Source of the DNA: Archangium violaceum
Lineage (GTDB): Bacteria > Myxococcota > Myxococcia > Myxococcales > Myxococcaceae
DNA: 64,000 nucleotides
Assembly (NCBI RefSeq): GCF_016859125.1
Contig: NZ_CP069338.1
Coordinates: 9,799,501-9,863,500 of the forward strand
Direction: 5' to 3'
The position numbers and the translations under genes were made by a program. Shown piece by piece: positions 56,085-64,000 of this stretch; positions within the stretch are counted from its first letter, which is position 1; every line of letters begins with the position of its first letter. The notes beneath the pieces were generated by a model, which was given only the letters and a program-made list of their open reading frames with translations, did no database searches and was not told the origin of the DNA.

Positions 56085-58142
56085 TCAGGCGGCGATGCGG
56101 GACACCCGCTTCTTGCGCGGACGGCCGCTGCCCCCCTCGCCCCGAGGGCCGAGCACCCGGTCGGCGGGAAGACCCGCGTCGAGGGCCTCGCGCAGCTCGG
56201 GAGACAATCCGTCCAGCAATAGCAGCACCGAGGCGTTCGTCCAGGCGAAGCCCAGCGTCCGCTCGGTCCGGGGAGCCAGGAGCGAGCCGCGATCGGCGCC
56301 CTGGTTGCCGTACTCGACGGGCACCTCGGCCGACCTGCGCACCACGTCGTACTTCTCCTTGACGAGGCCGTTATGGCTCCCGGCGATGTCCAGCACCATG
56401 GACAGCCAGCGGTAGGCCACCGCGTCGGCCTCGGCGTGGAAGCCGTAGCGGCGCAACCCCTCCGCCGCGATGATCTGGTGCGGCGCCCAGCCGAAGGGCC
56501 AGTCCCACTGCAGATCCTCTCCGCCCGCGGCCTCGCGCGAGGCGCGCGTGCTGGAGGTCAGGCCGCCGTCATGGAGGAAGCGCGGGAGCGAGGCGGCCAC
56601 GGTGGCGGCCTCCTCGCGGGAGGCCCAGCCCGTCCACAGCGGATAGAAGGTGGCCAGGGACTCGTAGCGGGAGCGGCGTCCGGCCACGAAGTCATGGTCG
56701 AAGAACATTCCCCGCTCGGCGTCCCAGAAGCGCGCGCGCATGGTGCGAGCCCGGGCCCGCGCGGCCTTCGCGTACCGGGCCGCCCGCAGCGAGTCCTCCC
56801 CTTCCACCTGGCGGAGGATCGCCGCGAGATCCATCTCGTACTGGAACAACAGCGAGTTGAGGCACACCGGCTCGTGGTGGTGGATGGCCGTGCCGAAGCG
56901 GTGGCACATGTCCCAACCACTCTCGCGGATGGCGCGGTCGTGGCGGTGGAATTCGGCGTCGTCCGGCCGGGAGCCGTAGAACTTGGACAGATCCTCGGCG
57001 TCGGGCCCCTCGGCGTCGTCCTTGTAGCGGGAGAGCCCGCTCGGGGTGGCGCGAGGGCCCGTGCGGAAGACCTCCTCGAGCTCCTGCTCGGCGGCCCGGG
57101 CCACCCGCTTCAACAGGCGCCGGTCCGAGCGTACCGCCTGGAGCTCCAGCGCCAGCCGGGGCATGAGCGGCGGCTGGGTGCGCGACAGGTGGTAGCTGAG
57201 GTTCGAGTTGGGGATCTTCCCGTAGTGCTCGATCTCGTAGAGCTGGTTCTCGAGCATGTCCCGGGCGATCTCGTACTGGCCGGAGGCCAGGGCGCCGCGA
57301 GCGTTGAAGTAGCTGTCCCAGCCGAACATCTGCACGAAGCGCCCGCCCGGGACGATGTACGGACGCGGGAGGAAGAGCATCCCCGGCTGGCGCATGAGCG
57401 CGTTCCAGTCCGCTGCCTCGCGAGGCCTCTGCAGCGGCACCACCTCCAGGCCGCCGGAGCGCCGGGCGTCGGCGCGCAGCTTCTTGAGGGCCTTGCGATC
57501 TCTCGCGGGGACGTACACGCGCTGCCGGCCCTCGGGGTCCCTCACGGGCATCACCTGGAGCGCCTTCTTCAGGTCCTCGGCGCGATCCGAGCGGCGGACG
57601 AGCCCCTCCCAGCCGTGATCGATCAACTGTCGCAGCGCGGTGGTGCGCGACTCCAACATCCGCTCCACGGGGAGCCCGGGCACATCGCCCCGGCCCTCGA
57701 GGATCTCCCCGGCGAGCACGTCCGCGGCATGCGAGAGCCGCTCCGCTCCAGCCAGCTCGAGCCGCACGCCCGGGCCCAGCTCGAGGTCCACCGCGAAGCG
57801 CAATCCGTTCTCGCTCGCGCGTCCGGCATCGCGCGCCGTGAGGCGGCCGTCGCCGTCGAGATCCAGGGCCATCAGCAACGAGAAGGCGAGGCGCGCGGTC
57901 GACGAGCTCGCGGACAGCGAGCCCGGAGTCTCGGCTCGAGCGGTGGTGGGAACCGGTGACGCGGTGAAGGGCGTGCTGGAGTCCGCGCGAACGACGTTGC
58001 GCGAGGACCGGTTCTGGAGGGGGATGGAGGCGGGGGGAAAACGGGAGGACGGCGTCCGGGTGGGCACTTTCGACCTGTTCGCAGATGAGCGACGAGCAAG
58101 GTACACGAGTCGCAACGTCTGCTCATTCTCAATGAGAGACAT
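56085..58142 (-). CDS. GH37 trehalase with N-terminal EF-hand loop
   Basis: About 685 residues from ATG 58142. Trehalase signatures are PGGRFVQMFGWDSYF (about 270) and QWDWPFGWAPHQ (about 545), and the catalytic acid region SGWDMCHRFG lies between. It splits trehalose into two glucoses. Before the catalytic part, LDLDGDGRLTARDA gives a full EF-hand loop (Asp-x-Asp-Gly-Asp-Gly, then Asp at the twelfth position), so calcium binding is expected, as in fungal neutral trehalases. The N-terminal 70 residues are Ser/Arg/Pro-rich and disordered, with no signal peptide, suggesting a cytoplasmic enzyme. A perfect 18-bp inverted repeat lies just upstream. Confidence 0.88.
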   Translation of the reverse strand: MSLIENEQTLRLVYLARRSSANRSKVPTRTPSSRFPPASIPLQNRSSRNVVRADSSTPFTASPVPTTARAETPGSLSASSSTARLAFSLLMALDLDGDGRLTARDAGRASENGLRFAVDLELGPGVRLELAGAERLSHAADVLAGEILEGRGDVPGLPVERMLESRTTALRQLIDHGWEGLVRRSDRAEDLKKALQVMPVRDPEGRQRVYVPARDRKALKKLRADARRSGGLEVVPLQRPREAADWNALMRQPGMLFLPRPYIVPGGRFVQMFGWDSYFNARGALASGQYEIARDMLENQLYEIEHYGKIPNSNLSYHLSRTQPPLMPRLALELQAVRSDRRLLKRVARAAEQELEEVFRTGPRATPSGLSRYKDDAEGPDAEDLSKFYGSRPDDAEFHRHDRAIRESGWDMCHRFGTAIHHHEPVCLNSLLFQYEMDLAAILRQVEGEDSLRAARYAKAARARARTMRARFWDAERGMFFDHDFVAGRRSRYESLATFYPLWTGWASREEAATVAASLPRFLHDGGLTSSTRASREAAGGEDLQWDWPFGWAPHQIIAAEGLRRYGFHAEADAVAYRWLSMVLDIAGSHNGLVKEKYDVVRRSAEVPVEYGNQGADRGSLLAPRTERTLGFAWTNASVLLLLDGLSPELREALDAGLPADRVLGPRGEGGSGRPRKKRVSRIAA

Positions 58143-58173
58143 GCTCGCTTTCCTTCCAGACCGGCTCCGATGA

Positions 58174-58216
58174 TTTGAAATCAAAGCTTCGTCCCGGCCG
58201 AAGCTTTGATTTCAAA
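58174..58216. promoter_or_regulatory. perfect 18-bp inverted repeat, probable operator pair
   Basis: TTTGAAATCAAAGCTTCG (58174-58191) is repeated exactly in reverse complement at 58199-58216 across a 7-base loop. Each arm holds its own dyad, TTTGA-AA-TCAAA and TTTGA-TT-TCAAA, with centres 31 bp apart, about three helical turns. AT-rich against a GC-rich background, it lies in the divergent region 32 bases before the trehalase start and 99 before the GTG at 58315. Two repressor dimers or one tetramer are plausible. No T tract, so not a terminator. Confidence 0.7.
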
Positions 58217-58314
58217 GTTTCGCGCGGAAACACTTCCTGAGAAACGAGTTGGAGCGCCGCGCGAGAGGACTAGCGTGGTCGCGCTCCACCAGACCCCCAC
58301 CCTGGAGACCCATC

Positions 58315-59601
58315 GTGGAGATTCACGACCGCGCCGTACACCTCGAATGCTTCTCGCCTCCGTCGTTGCTCCGCCCACTCACCACCGCGGTGCTGCTGCT
58401 CACCGCCCTGACGGTGGCGCCCCCCGCGCGCGCCGACGAAGCCCCCACCCCGATGGAGGACAACCGCCGCATCACCCTGGGGTACATCGAGATCGCCTAT
58501 GAGCTGGGCGGGCTGCTCGACCCCAACCTCCAGCCCGGCGGGAGCAGCAACGTCCGCCCCAACTGGTTCGTCTTCGCACCGCACGCCTCGCAGACGGGAG
58601 GCCAGGGCATGCTCGGCGCGGCCCTCGCTCGGAGAATGATCGACGCGGCGCGGGGACAACCCTCCCTCTCGGTGCTCCAGGCGCTCGACCGGTTTGGCAT
58701 CGTCGGCACCGTGCGGCTCACCGTGGAGAACCTCTCGCTGGAGCTCGTCCTGCGGGGCCTGCCCATCGACGCGGCGACGTCGATCGCCTCGCTCACCACG
58801 GCCATGAACTGGGAGGCGCTGGCCGATCCGCGCACCTTCTCCACCACCGCATCACGCTTCGCCTCGCTCTATTGGAGCGCGCCCGGCGTCCTGCCGCTCG
58901 ATAAGGCGGAGTCCGTGGTGATCACCCTGGAGCGCACGCTGCACGAGGGCAACCTGGCCATCTTCACGGACATTGGCGGCTCGGCGCGCCTCTATCTGGA
59001 CTGGCGCCGGGGGCTCACCGGCGAGGTGACACCCGAGCGCGTCCTGACGGAGTTCGTGCTCCAGGACGCCATAGCGCAGGAGGCCCGGGTCGCCTACGCG
59101 TACGCGCTGGCCCACGCGAACGACACGCCCCGTCCCTATCTGATCGACACCCTCTTCCCGGGCATGCACTGGAAAAGTCTGCTGGTGGCGGCATTCGCGC
59201 TCTACGAGGAGGCACGCCTGGCGCCCACGCCCGCCGCGCGCGACGCGCTCATCGCCATGGGCAACAACTATGTGGCCTGGCGTGAGCAGCACGACATGGC
59301 GCAGCCCGTCTTCACCCCGGCCGTGGCCCATGCGGACGAGGTGTCCCGCTCCGCCCTGCTGGAGGCTCTCACGCCGCTGCTGAGGACGTACTTCGGCACA
59401 CTCGAGTGGAACTACGCCGACTACGCCTACAGCCAGCCGGACCCGGACGGCAGCCTCCTCACCTCGCCCCCCACCGAGTACAACTGGGCCACCTTCTGGG
59501 ATCGCTGGACGGGCATCCTCTACGCCTTCGAGCAGGCGTATGGAGATCCCTCGGCGCTGTGGGCGATGCCGGAGCCGCTGGTGGATCCCACCGCGGGTTG
59601 A
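58315..59601 (+). CDS. exported protein of unknown function
   Basis: 428 residues from GTG 58315, which has CTGGAG 7 bases ahead and yields a signal peptide (LLRPLTTAVLLLTALTVAPPARA, cut before DEA). The mature part is mixed alpha/beta with many aromatic and Ala residues (NLQPGGSSNVRPNWFVFAPHASQ, SLYWSAPGVLPLDK and a late EWNYADYAYSQPDPDGSL). The PHASQTGGQ and HEGNLAIFTDIGGSARLYLDW segments suggest a helical envelope-type hydrolase or a structural protein, but no catalytic motif is recognised. Divergent from trehalase across the inverted repeat, so the two may be co-regulated. Confidence 0.6.
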   Translation: MEIHDRAVHLECFSPPSLLRPLTTAVLLLTALTVAPPARADEAPTPMEDNRRITLGYIEIAYELGGLLDPNLQPGGSSNVRPNWFVFAPHASQTGGQGMLGAALARRMIDAARGQPSLSVLQALDRFGIVGTVRLTVENLSLELVLRGLPIDAATSIASLTTAMNWEALADPRTFSTTASRFASLYWSAPGVLPLDKAESVVITLERTLHEGNLAIFTDIGGSARLYLDWRRGLTGEVTPERVLTEFVLQDAIAQEARVAYAYALAHANDTPRPYLIDTLFPGMHWKSLLVAAFALYEEARLAPTPAARDALIAMGNNYVAWREQHDMAQPVFTPAVAHADEVSRSALLEALTPLLRTYFGTLEWNYADYAYSQPDPDGSLLTSPPTEYNWATFWDRWTGILYAFEQAYGDPSALWAMPEPLVDPTAG

Positions 59602-59720
59602 ACCGGGCGAGCACGCACCGCGCGTCCTGAAGCGAACACGCCCGCCCACGCCTGGAGTCGCAACGGGCCCGCACAGGTGGCAAACTGGAGGAAGCCCTCT
59701 TCTCTGCTACCGTTCGCTCC

Positions 59721-60374
59721 ATGCTGGCGTTCTCGCCCCCTCGCCTCCGGTCGCTGCTGTCTGGCCTCGCTTGTGTCGTGCTCCTGCACGGAGCCAGCGA
59801 GGCCTTCCGGATGGGCGCCACCGTATTCGTCCCCTACGTCTTGTTGGCCCTGGTCCTCGGGGCCCGTTGGCGTCACAGGTCCGCAGTGGCAGTCCCGGCG
59901 GGCGGAGCGCGCGTGGCGGGAGCGCCGGCGCTCGTGTTCGCGAGGATCGCGCACGAGGACGAGCCGCCCCGGCGTCATCCGGTGTCGACGAGCATGCCGA
60001 GCCTTCCCGTGCCGCGGACCTTCTGGGCGCGGGTGAAGATCTGGATCGGATGCGCGGGCCTCCTGGTGTGCGGACCGTGGTGGCTGCTGCTGGTCACCAT
60101 GCTCTTCATGCCGGATCCCGCCCCGGCGCTCGATAGCCTGTTCACCCACTACAGCCTGACGCTCGTCACCGTCTCCCTGCTGCTGACGATGCTCTTCCTG
60201 GTGTTCCTGCGCTCGGGACTGCGCGGGCCGTCGGATCCCTTCGCGCCGACGCACAACCCATATGAGCGCCTGCGTGATCAGCCCTATGTGCCGCACGCTC
60301 CCGGCGCGTACGTCGGCCCGGGGCCCCGCACTGGCAAGAAGCCCCACCTGCGGCTGGTGCGCAACGCGCCGTAG
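59721..60374 (+). CDS. integral membrane protein, unknown function
   Basis: 217 residues with about four membrane helices: LLSGLACVVLLHGASEA, ATVFVPYVLLALVLGARW, then after a basic loop of about 55 residues WIGCAGLLVCGPWWLLLVTMLFM and SLTLVTVSLLLTMLFLVFLRSG. The last 55 residues are Pro-rich, polar and basic (NPYERLRDQPYVPHAPGAYVGP), probably cytoplasmic. No family or motif recognised. It stands alone, 119 bases after the exported-protein gene and before a 326-base gap. Confidence 0.6.
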   Translation: MLAFSPPRLRSLLSGLACVVLLHGASEAFRMGATVFVPYVLLALVLGARWRHRSAVAVPAGGARVAGAPALVFARIAHEDEPPRRHPVSTSMPSLPVPRTFWARVKIWIGCAGLLVCGPWWLLLVTMLFMPDPAPALDSLFTHYSLTLVTVSLLLTMLFLVFLRSGLRGPSDPFAPTHNPYERLRDQPYVPHAPGAYVGPGPRTGKKPHLRLVRNAP

Positions 60375-60700
60375 GCGGTGAGCGCGCCCGTGCCGGGCAT
60401 CAGCCCACGTACTCCGTCGTAGCGGCCGTGCTTCTCGACGAGCGGCTCATGCCCGCAACCGATCGCCTGTCCGGGCTTCCAGAGCCAACAGCTCGCGCCT
60501 GGAGAGGACCGCGAGCCCTCACAAACACCAGAAAAGAGACACCCGGCTCGTAGCTTTCCAACACGATGATGCGCGTCGAGGTCTCGAGAACTGCTGGCAT
60601 GGCTCCTGCTCTGTGTTCTCGACAGCCGAGCAAGCCGACATTACTCTGCCGCGCCATGACAGGACCGGCCAGATCCGACAATTCAACCGTGGAGGCACCC
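60375..60700. other. 326-base intergenic region upstream of the second P450
   Basis: No coding feature supported. It contains a sigma-54-like element (60595-60610, listed separately) flanked by an 8-bp inverted repeat, TCGAGAAC (60584-60591) and GTTCTCGA (60615-60622). An open frame runs into the P450 from 60566 but lacks a ribosome site, unlike the ATG at 60701. Confidence 0.5.
60595..60610 (+). promoter_or_regulatory. sigma-54-type promoter of the second P450
   Basis: TGGCAT, five bases, CTGCT, with the GG (60596-60597) and GC (60608-60609) separated by exactly ten bases. Predicted start near 60622, leader of about 79 bases. The flanking TCGAGAAC/GTTCTCGA repeat spans it and would be a plausible regulator site, although enhancer sites usually lie further upstream. 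Confidence 0.4.
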
Positions 60701-61936
60701 ATGTCGAGCGCAGCTCCCACGCTTGACCGCAACCTGGTCAGCCCGCAGAACATGCTCAACCCGTTCCCGCTCTATCAGTACCTGCGCGAGAACGAACCGG
60801 TGCACTGGTCCGACGCGGTCCACGCATGGTTCCTCACCCGTTACGACGACGTGATGGCGGCCTACCGTGATCCGCGCATGAGCGCCAACCGGGCGAAGCT
60901 CTTCGAGTACCAGGTCCAGGGCTTGAGCCCGGACATCACGCGCGAGTTCATGCAGACCGTCCGCAACCAGATGTTCATGCGGGATGGTCCGGAGCACGTG
61001 CGGCTGCGTCGGCAGACGGGCATGGGCTTCACGCCCCAGCGGCTGGATGAGTTGCGGCCGACCGTCCACCGCATCATGCGCGAGCTGCTGGAGCAGCTGG
61101 CGTCGCGGCACGAGATGGATCTGGTGAAGGATCTCGCCTATCCGCTGCCCGCGCTCGCCATCGCCGAGCTGCTCGGCGTGCCGCCCGAGGATCGTGATCG
61201 CTTCTGGGTCTGGTCGGAGCACCTGGCCTTGTACAGCTCGCCTCCCGTGGGCGCCGACTCGCAGTTGCTGGCCAGCAACGCCAACAAGACCATGGTGGAG
61301 ATGAAGGAGTACCTGCTCCCCATCATCGAGCATCGCCGTCAATCGCCTGGCACGGACGGACTGAGCCAGATGCTCCTGGCGCAGGAGCAGGGGAAGATGA
61401 CCCCGGAAGAGCTGGTGGCCAACGCCTGCCTCATCCTGTTCGCCGGGCACACCACCACCACGGATCAGCTCAGCAACGGCGTGTACGATCTGCTGACCCA
61501 CCCGGATCAGTTCCAGATGCTCCGGGAGGACATGGGGCTGTTGCGCTCGGCGGTGGAGGAGATGCTGCGCTACACCACGTCGGTGCCCGCCATCACTCGG
61601 ATCGCCTCCGAGGACATCCAGATGCACGGGAAGACGATCCGCAAGGGCGACATGGTCTTCCTGGTGATGGCCGCCGCCAACCGGGATCCCTCGGTCTTCC
61701 CGGATCCGGAGCGCTTCGACATCACCCGCGACAGCTACCACCAGAAGCACATCTCGTTCGGCTTCGGCGCGCACCACTGCATGGGCGCGGGCCTGGCGCG
61801 CCGCGAGCTGGAGATCGGCATCTCCATGCTGCTGGAGCGCCTGCCCAACCTGCGCCTGGACGAGACGAAGCCTCCCCAGGTCAAGTGCCACGGTCTGTCC
61901 TTCCGCGGCTTCGACTCGCTGCCCGTGCGCTGGTGA
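60701..61936 (+). CDS. cytochrome P450 (bacterial class I), second copy
   Basis: 411 residues. I-helix FAGHTTTTDQLSN, ExxR in EEMLRYTTS and haem loop FGFGAHHCMGAGLARRELE with Cys360. ATG 60701 is fixed by GGAGG at 60691, despite an open frame upstream. It shares the class I layout with the P450 at 46.2 kb, but the two look only moderately alike and sit in unrelated neighbourhoods, so they are not a recent duplication. Substrate unknown. A possible sigma-54 promoter precedes it. The convergent regulator gene lies 36 bases downstream. Confidence 0.92.
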   Translation: MSSAAPTLDRNLVSPQNMLNPFPLYQYLRENEPVHWSDAVHAWFLTRYDDVMAAYRDPRMSANRAKLFEYQVQGLSPDITREFMQTVRNQMFMRDGPEHVRLRRQTGMGFTPQRLDELRPTVHRIMRELLEQLASRHEMDLVKDLAYPLPALAIAELLGVPPEDRDRFWVWSEHLALYSSPPVGADSQLLASNANKTMVEMKEYLLPIIEHRRQSPGTDGLSQMLLAQEQGKMTPEELVANACLILFAGHTTTTDQLSNGVYDLLTHPDQFQMLREDMGLLRSAVEEMLRYTTSVPAITRIASEDIQMHGKTIRKGDMVFLVMAAANRDPSVFPDPERFDITRDSYHQKHISFGFGAHHCMGAGLARRELEIGISMLLERLPNLRLDETKPPQVKCHGLSFRGFDSLPVRW

Positions 61937-61972
61937 AGCGAGGGACCGGAGGGGAGCCGTACTCCCCTCCCC

Positions 61973-62632
61973 TCACAACTCCACGAGGCCCGCGCGCAGG
62001 GCCAGCACCACCGCCTCCACGTGCGAGTTGACGCCCATCTTCTTGTAGATGTGGGACAGGTGCGTGCGCACCGTGCGCCGCTCCAGCGTCATCACCCGGC
62101 CCACCTCGGCGTTGGACAGGCCCTTGGCCACGTAGCGCAGCACGTCGAACTCGGCCGGGGTGAGGCCCCAGGGGTTCTGCTTCTCCGCCTCGGGCGGCTT
62201 CGCCTGGATGGACTGGAAGTAGTTCCAGAAGCGTCGTGCGATGAGGGGCTCGAGCACCGTGCCGCCCTCCATCACCTCGCGGATGCCCGAGCGGATCTTC
62301 TCCGGCCCCACCCGCTTCACCAGGTAGCCCGAGGCCCCCGCTTGAATCGCCTCGTACACCTTCTGCTCGTCCTCGAAGGACGTGAGGATGAGCACCTCCA
62401 CCTCGGGCGCGCGGCGCTTCACCCGCCGCGTCACTTCGATCCCGTTGAGGCCCGGTAGCTCCAGATCCAACAGCACCAGCTGCGGGCGCACCCGGACCAG
62501 TTCCTCCACCGCCTGCTCCCCATCCTGGGAGCTACCCACCACCTCCAGCTCCGGGAAGCTCCCCAGCACCTTGAGGAGGTTGCGCAAGAGGGTCGGCTGA
62601 TCCTCGACGACGAAGACGCGGGTCCGGTCCAT
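61973..62632 (-). CDS. NarL/LuxR-type response regulator
   Basis: 219 residues. Receiver with Asp11, phosphoacceptor Asp56 (LVLLDLELPG) and YLVKRVG lysine near 106. C-terminal LuxR HTH LTPAEFDVLRYVAKGLSNAEVGRVM and TVRTHLSHIYKKMGVNSHVEA (about 155-205). ATG 62632 is used because it lies 4 bases after the stop of the upstream TM-PEGA gene. An earlier ATG (62656) inside that gene lacks a ribosome site. Co-transcription with the kinase-like gene suggests that phosphorylation by a Ser/Thr kinase or a distant histidine kinase feeds it. Confidence 0.9.
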   Translation of the reverse strand: MDRTRVFVVEDQPTLLRNLLKVLGSFPELEVVGSSQDGEQAVEELVRVRPQLVLLDLELPGLNGIEVTRRVKRRAPEVEVLILTSFEDEQKVYEAIQAGASGYLVKRVGPEKIRSGIREVMEGGTVLEPLIARRFWNYFQSIQAKPPEAEKQNPWGLTPAEFDVLRYVAKGLSNAEVGRVMTLERRTVRTHLSHIYKKMGVNSHVEAVVLALRAGLVEL

Positions 62633-62636
62633 GGCC

Positions 62637-64000
62637 TCAGCGGTGGAGAGAGTCATTGAAGAGCTGCTGCAGCTTCCTGTGCTCGCCGCGCTCCAGGCTC
62701 ACCTGGAACACCTCGCGGTGCCGCGGCACGCCAATCGTCTCGATGATGATCTCACGGGTGCCCGACCTCACCGGGTAGCGAACCAGGGGCAGGTTGCGCT
62801 TCACCCGCACGCCATCGATGTACGCGCGTGCCGGACGGTTGGCCTCGAGCGACAGGTACGCGACGCCGGGCTTGGGGGAGTCCTCGCGCGTCCCCGGGGT
62901 GGACACCACCACCGGCTCCGCTGGAGGGCTGTGCCTGGGCTTGGAGGGCTCCGGCGGCGGCGTGGAAGGTTCATCGTGCAGGTACTGCTCCACGGCGCCA
63001 CTGACCGCGGACACCTTGGGATCCGTCTCGAGCTGGGGCCGCTGTGAGAACCGCCACAGCGCGAAGGCGAAGCACACCGCGCCCACGAGCGCGATGGCGC
63101 CCGCCACGGCCAACATCCGGCGCCGGCGCCGCGCGTCCTCCTGGAGGTTGCGCTCCTCGGTGAAGAGGCGCCGCTGGGACACCGCCGCCTTGACCTCGGG
63201 CGACGTGGGCGGGGGCATGGGGATGTACGAGCGATCCGGCTCGGCCGTCGTGGGCGGCTGCTCGGACACGTGCCCGCGCACCAGGGACGGAGGCACGCGC
63301 GCCCGCGTCACCGTCCCCTCGGGGACGCGCGAGCGGATCACCGTCCCCTCGATCTTCTCGGTGTCGATCCGGTCCTCGGCATCTCCCGCCGGAGAGGGGG
63401 CCTCGGATGGAGACTCGGGACGGGAGTAGTCCTCCACCACGCGCAGGCGGGGATGCTTGCCCACGCGCGTGCCTTCCCTCGCCGCCGCGGCGGCGCCCCC
63501 GAGCACGGGCCCCCGGCGCGGCTTGGGCGGAGCCGCCCCCGGAGGCGCCACCCAGGTCTGCTCGTCATCCCCCGGCGGAGCGCTCCGGCCCGCCTCGGAA
63601 GACGCCTTGGCGCTGACGTGGGTGGGCTCGAGGACCTCCTCCTTCGGAGGGTCGCCCGTGAAGACATGGGTGGAGTCGAGGACGCGGCGATCCATCGCGG
63701 GCCCCGGCACCACGGTGGGCTCGGGCAGGTAGTCGTCGAAGGCGGGCGGGGCCTCCATGGTGTCCGCCTCGCTGAGGGCGGGGCTGAAGGAGGGCCGCAC
63801 CACCACGGACTTGTCCAATGCATCCGCGCTCACCTGGGCCAGCGACACACCGGAGATGGGCGTGAGCGTGAAGCGCTCGGAGAACGGCACCGGACCGAGC
63901 CCGACGGACACTTCGTTGGGGAAGAGCTCGGCCACGAAGCGGCGCGAGTCCTCGGCACCGGGCAGGCCTCCGTTGGTGGAGAGGAAGTTGCGCAGCGAGC
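62637..64000 (-). CDS. C-terminal part of a membrane protein with PEGA domain, probably a Ser/Thr kinase (partial)
   Basis: The frame is open through the right edge, so the start is missing. The visible part begins LRNFLSTNGGLPGAEDSRRF-VAELFPNE, which resembles the stretch after the catalytic domain of myxobacterial Pkn2-type kinases. Then comes about 270 residues of acidic, Pro-rich linker, a membrane helix (MLAVAGAIALVGAVCFAFALW) and a PEGA domain (AYLSLEANRPARAYIDGVRVKRNLPLVRYPVRSGTREII, here split by description) at the C-terminus, expected in the periplasm. The GTG at 63935 is an internal codon, not the start. The kinase domain is inferred, not seen. Confidence 0.55.
   Translation of the reverse strand, partial: SLRNFLSTNGGLPGAEDSRRFVAELFPNEVSVGLGPVPFSERFTLTPISGVSLAQVSADALDKSVVVRPSFSPALSEADTMEAPPAFDDYLPEPTVVPGPAMDRRVLDSTHVFTGDPPKEEVLEPTHVSAKASSEAGRSAPPGDDEQTWVAPPGAAPPKPRRGPVLGGAAAAAREGTRVGKHPRLRVVEDYSRPESPSEAPSPAGDAEDRIDTEKIEGTVIRSRVPEGTVTRARVPPSLVRGHVSEQPPTTAEPDRSYIPMPPPTSPEVKAAVSQRRLFTEERNLQEDARRRRRMLAVAGAIALVGAVCFAFALWRFSQRPQLETDPKVSAVSGAVEQYLHDEPSTPPPEPSKPRHSPPAEPVVVSTPGTREDSPKPGVAYLSLEANRPARAYIDGVRVKRNLPLVRYPVRSGTREIIIETIGVPRHREVFQVSLERGEHRKLQQLFNDSLHR

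Noticed and set aside
46218-61936. The two P450s as a recent duplication
   Set aside because: They share only family motifs, differ in N-terminal and active-site segments, and have unrelated neighbours.

Overview
The window is high-GC, gene-dense DNA with strong third-position GC bias. It reads as a chromosomal segment of a myxobacterium of the Cystobacter/Archangium type. The evidence is the mix of receiver-domain fusions, a TM-PEGA protein that looks like the tail of a Ser/Thr kinase, a PilZ protein, many lipoproteins, sigma-54-like promoters, sphingolipid synthesis genes, two class I P450s and Mla/Lpt envelope machinery. No phage, transposase or CRISPR array was seen. Species assignment is inference.

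Layout. 0-3 kb: serine palmitoyltransferase-like enzyme plus a GNAT protein, probably sphingolipid/ceramide synthesis. 3-8 kb: TolC and MlaC-like genes, class I FBP aldolase and a short-chain polyprenyl synthase. 7.9-10.9 kb: two identical tRNA-Ala(GGC) genes, an rRNA m5C methyltransferase, a receiver-cupin protein and tRNA-Leu(CAA). 11-15 kb: TPR membrane protein, receiver-GGDEF cyclase and a flavoprotein-receiver fusion. 14.8-18.8 kb: SDR, miaA and a DPP IV-like peptidase.

18.8-24.1 kb is the most unusual block. A tightly coupled minus-strand operon encodes an S26-like Ser/His peptidase, a PqqD-type peptide-binding protein, a lipoprotein, a 1021-residue secreted Ig-like/beta-propeller protein, a 65-residue Cys-containing peptide with a YxxPxV-x5-F motif, and an HPr-kinase-like ATPase. 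It looks like a RiPP-type peptide system without a recognisable core-modifying enzyme.

24-33 kb: hisS, psd, a lipoprotein, a phosphoesterase, PilZ and PfkB proteins, then the mlaE-mlaF-mlaD lipid-transport operon, whose MlaD carries a long beta-rich C-terminal region. 33-37 kb: a secreted Ig/barrel protein with a lipoprotein, and a site-2 protease fused to a helical repeat region. 37-41.6 kb: an electron-transfer operon of dihaem peroxidase, Tat-exported phosphoesterase, monohaem cytochrome, ECF sigma and an anti-sigma factor that itself carries a CXXCH haem-attachment motif.

41.6-50 kb: a lipoprotein pair, an RluA-type enzyme whose end is supplied by an intergenic repeat, two M16 peptidases, P450, an acetoacetate-decarboxylase-like protein and a histidine kinase. 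50-53.6 kb: blaI with tandem operators followed by only a stub of its usual M56 partner, then a two-gene DUF262-HipA module that appears to have been inserted there. 53.6-64 kb: lptD, an EF-hand-bearing trehalase with a perfect 18-bp inverted repeat upstream, hypothetical exported and membrane proteins, a second P450, a NarL-type regulator and a partial TM-PEGA protein running off the right edge.
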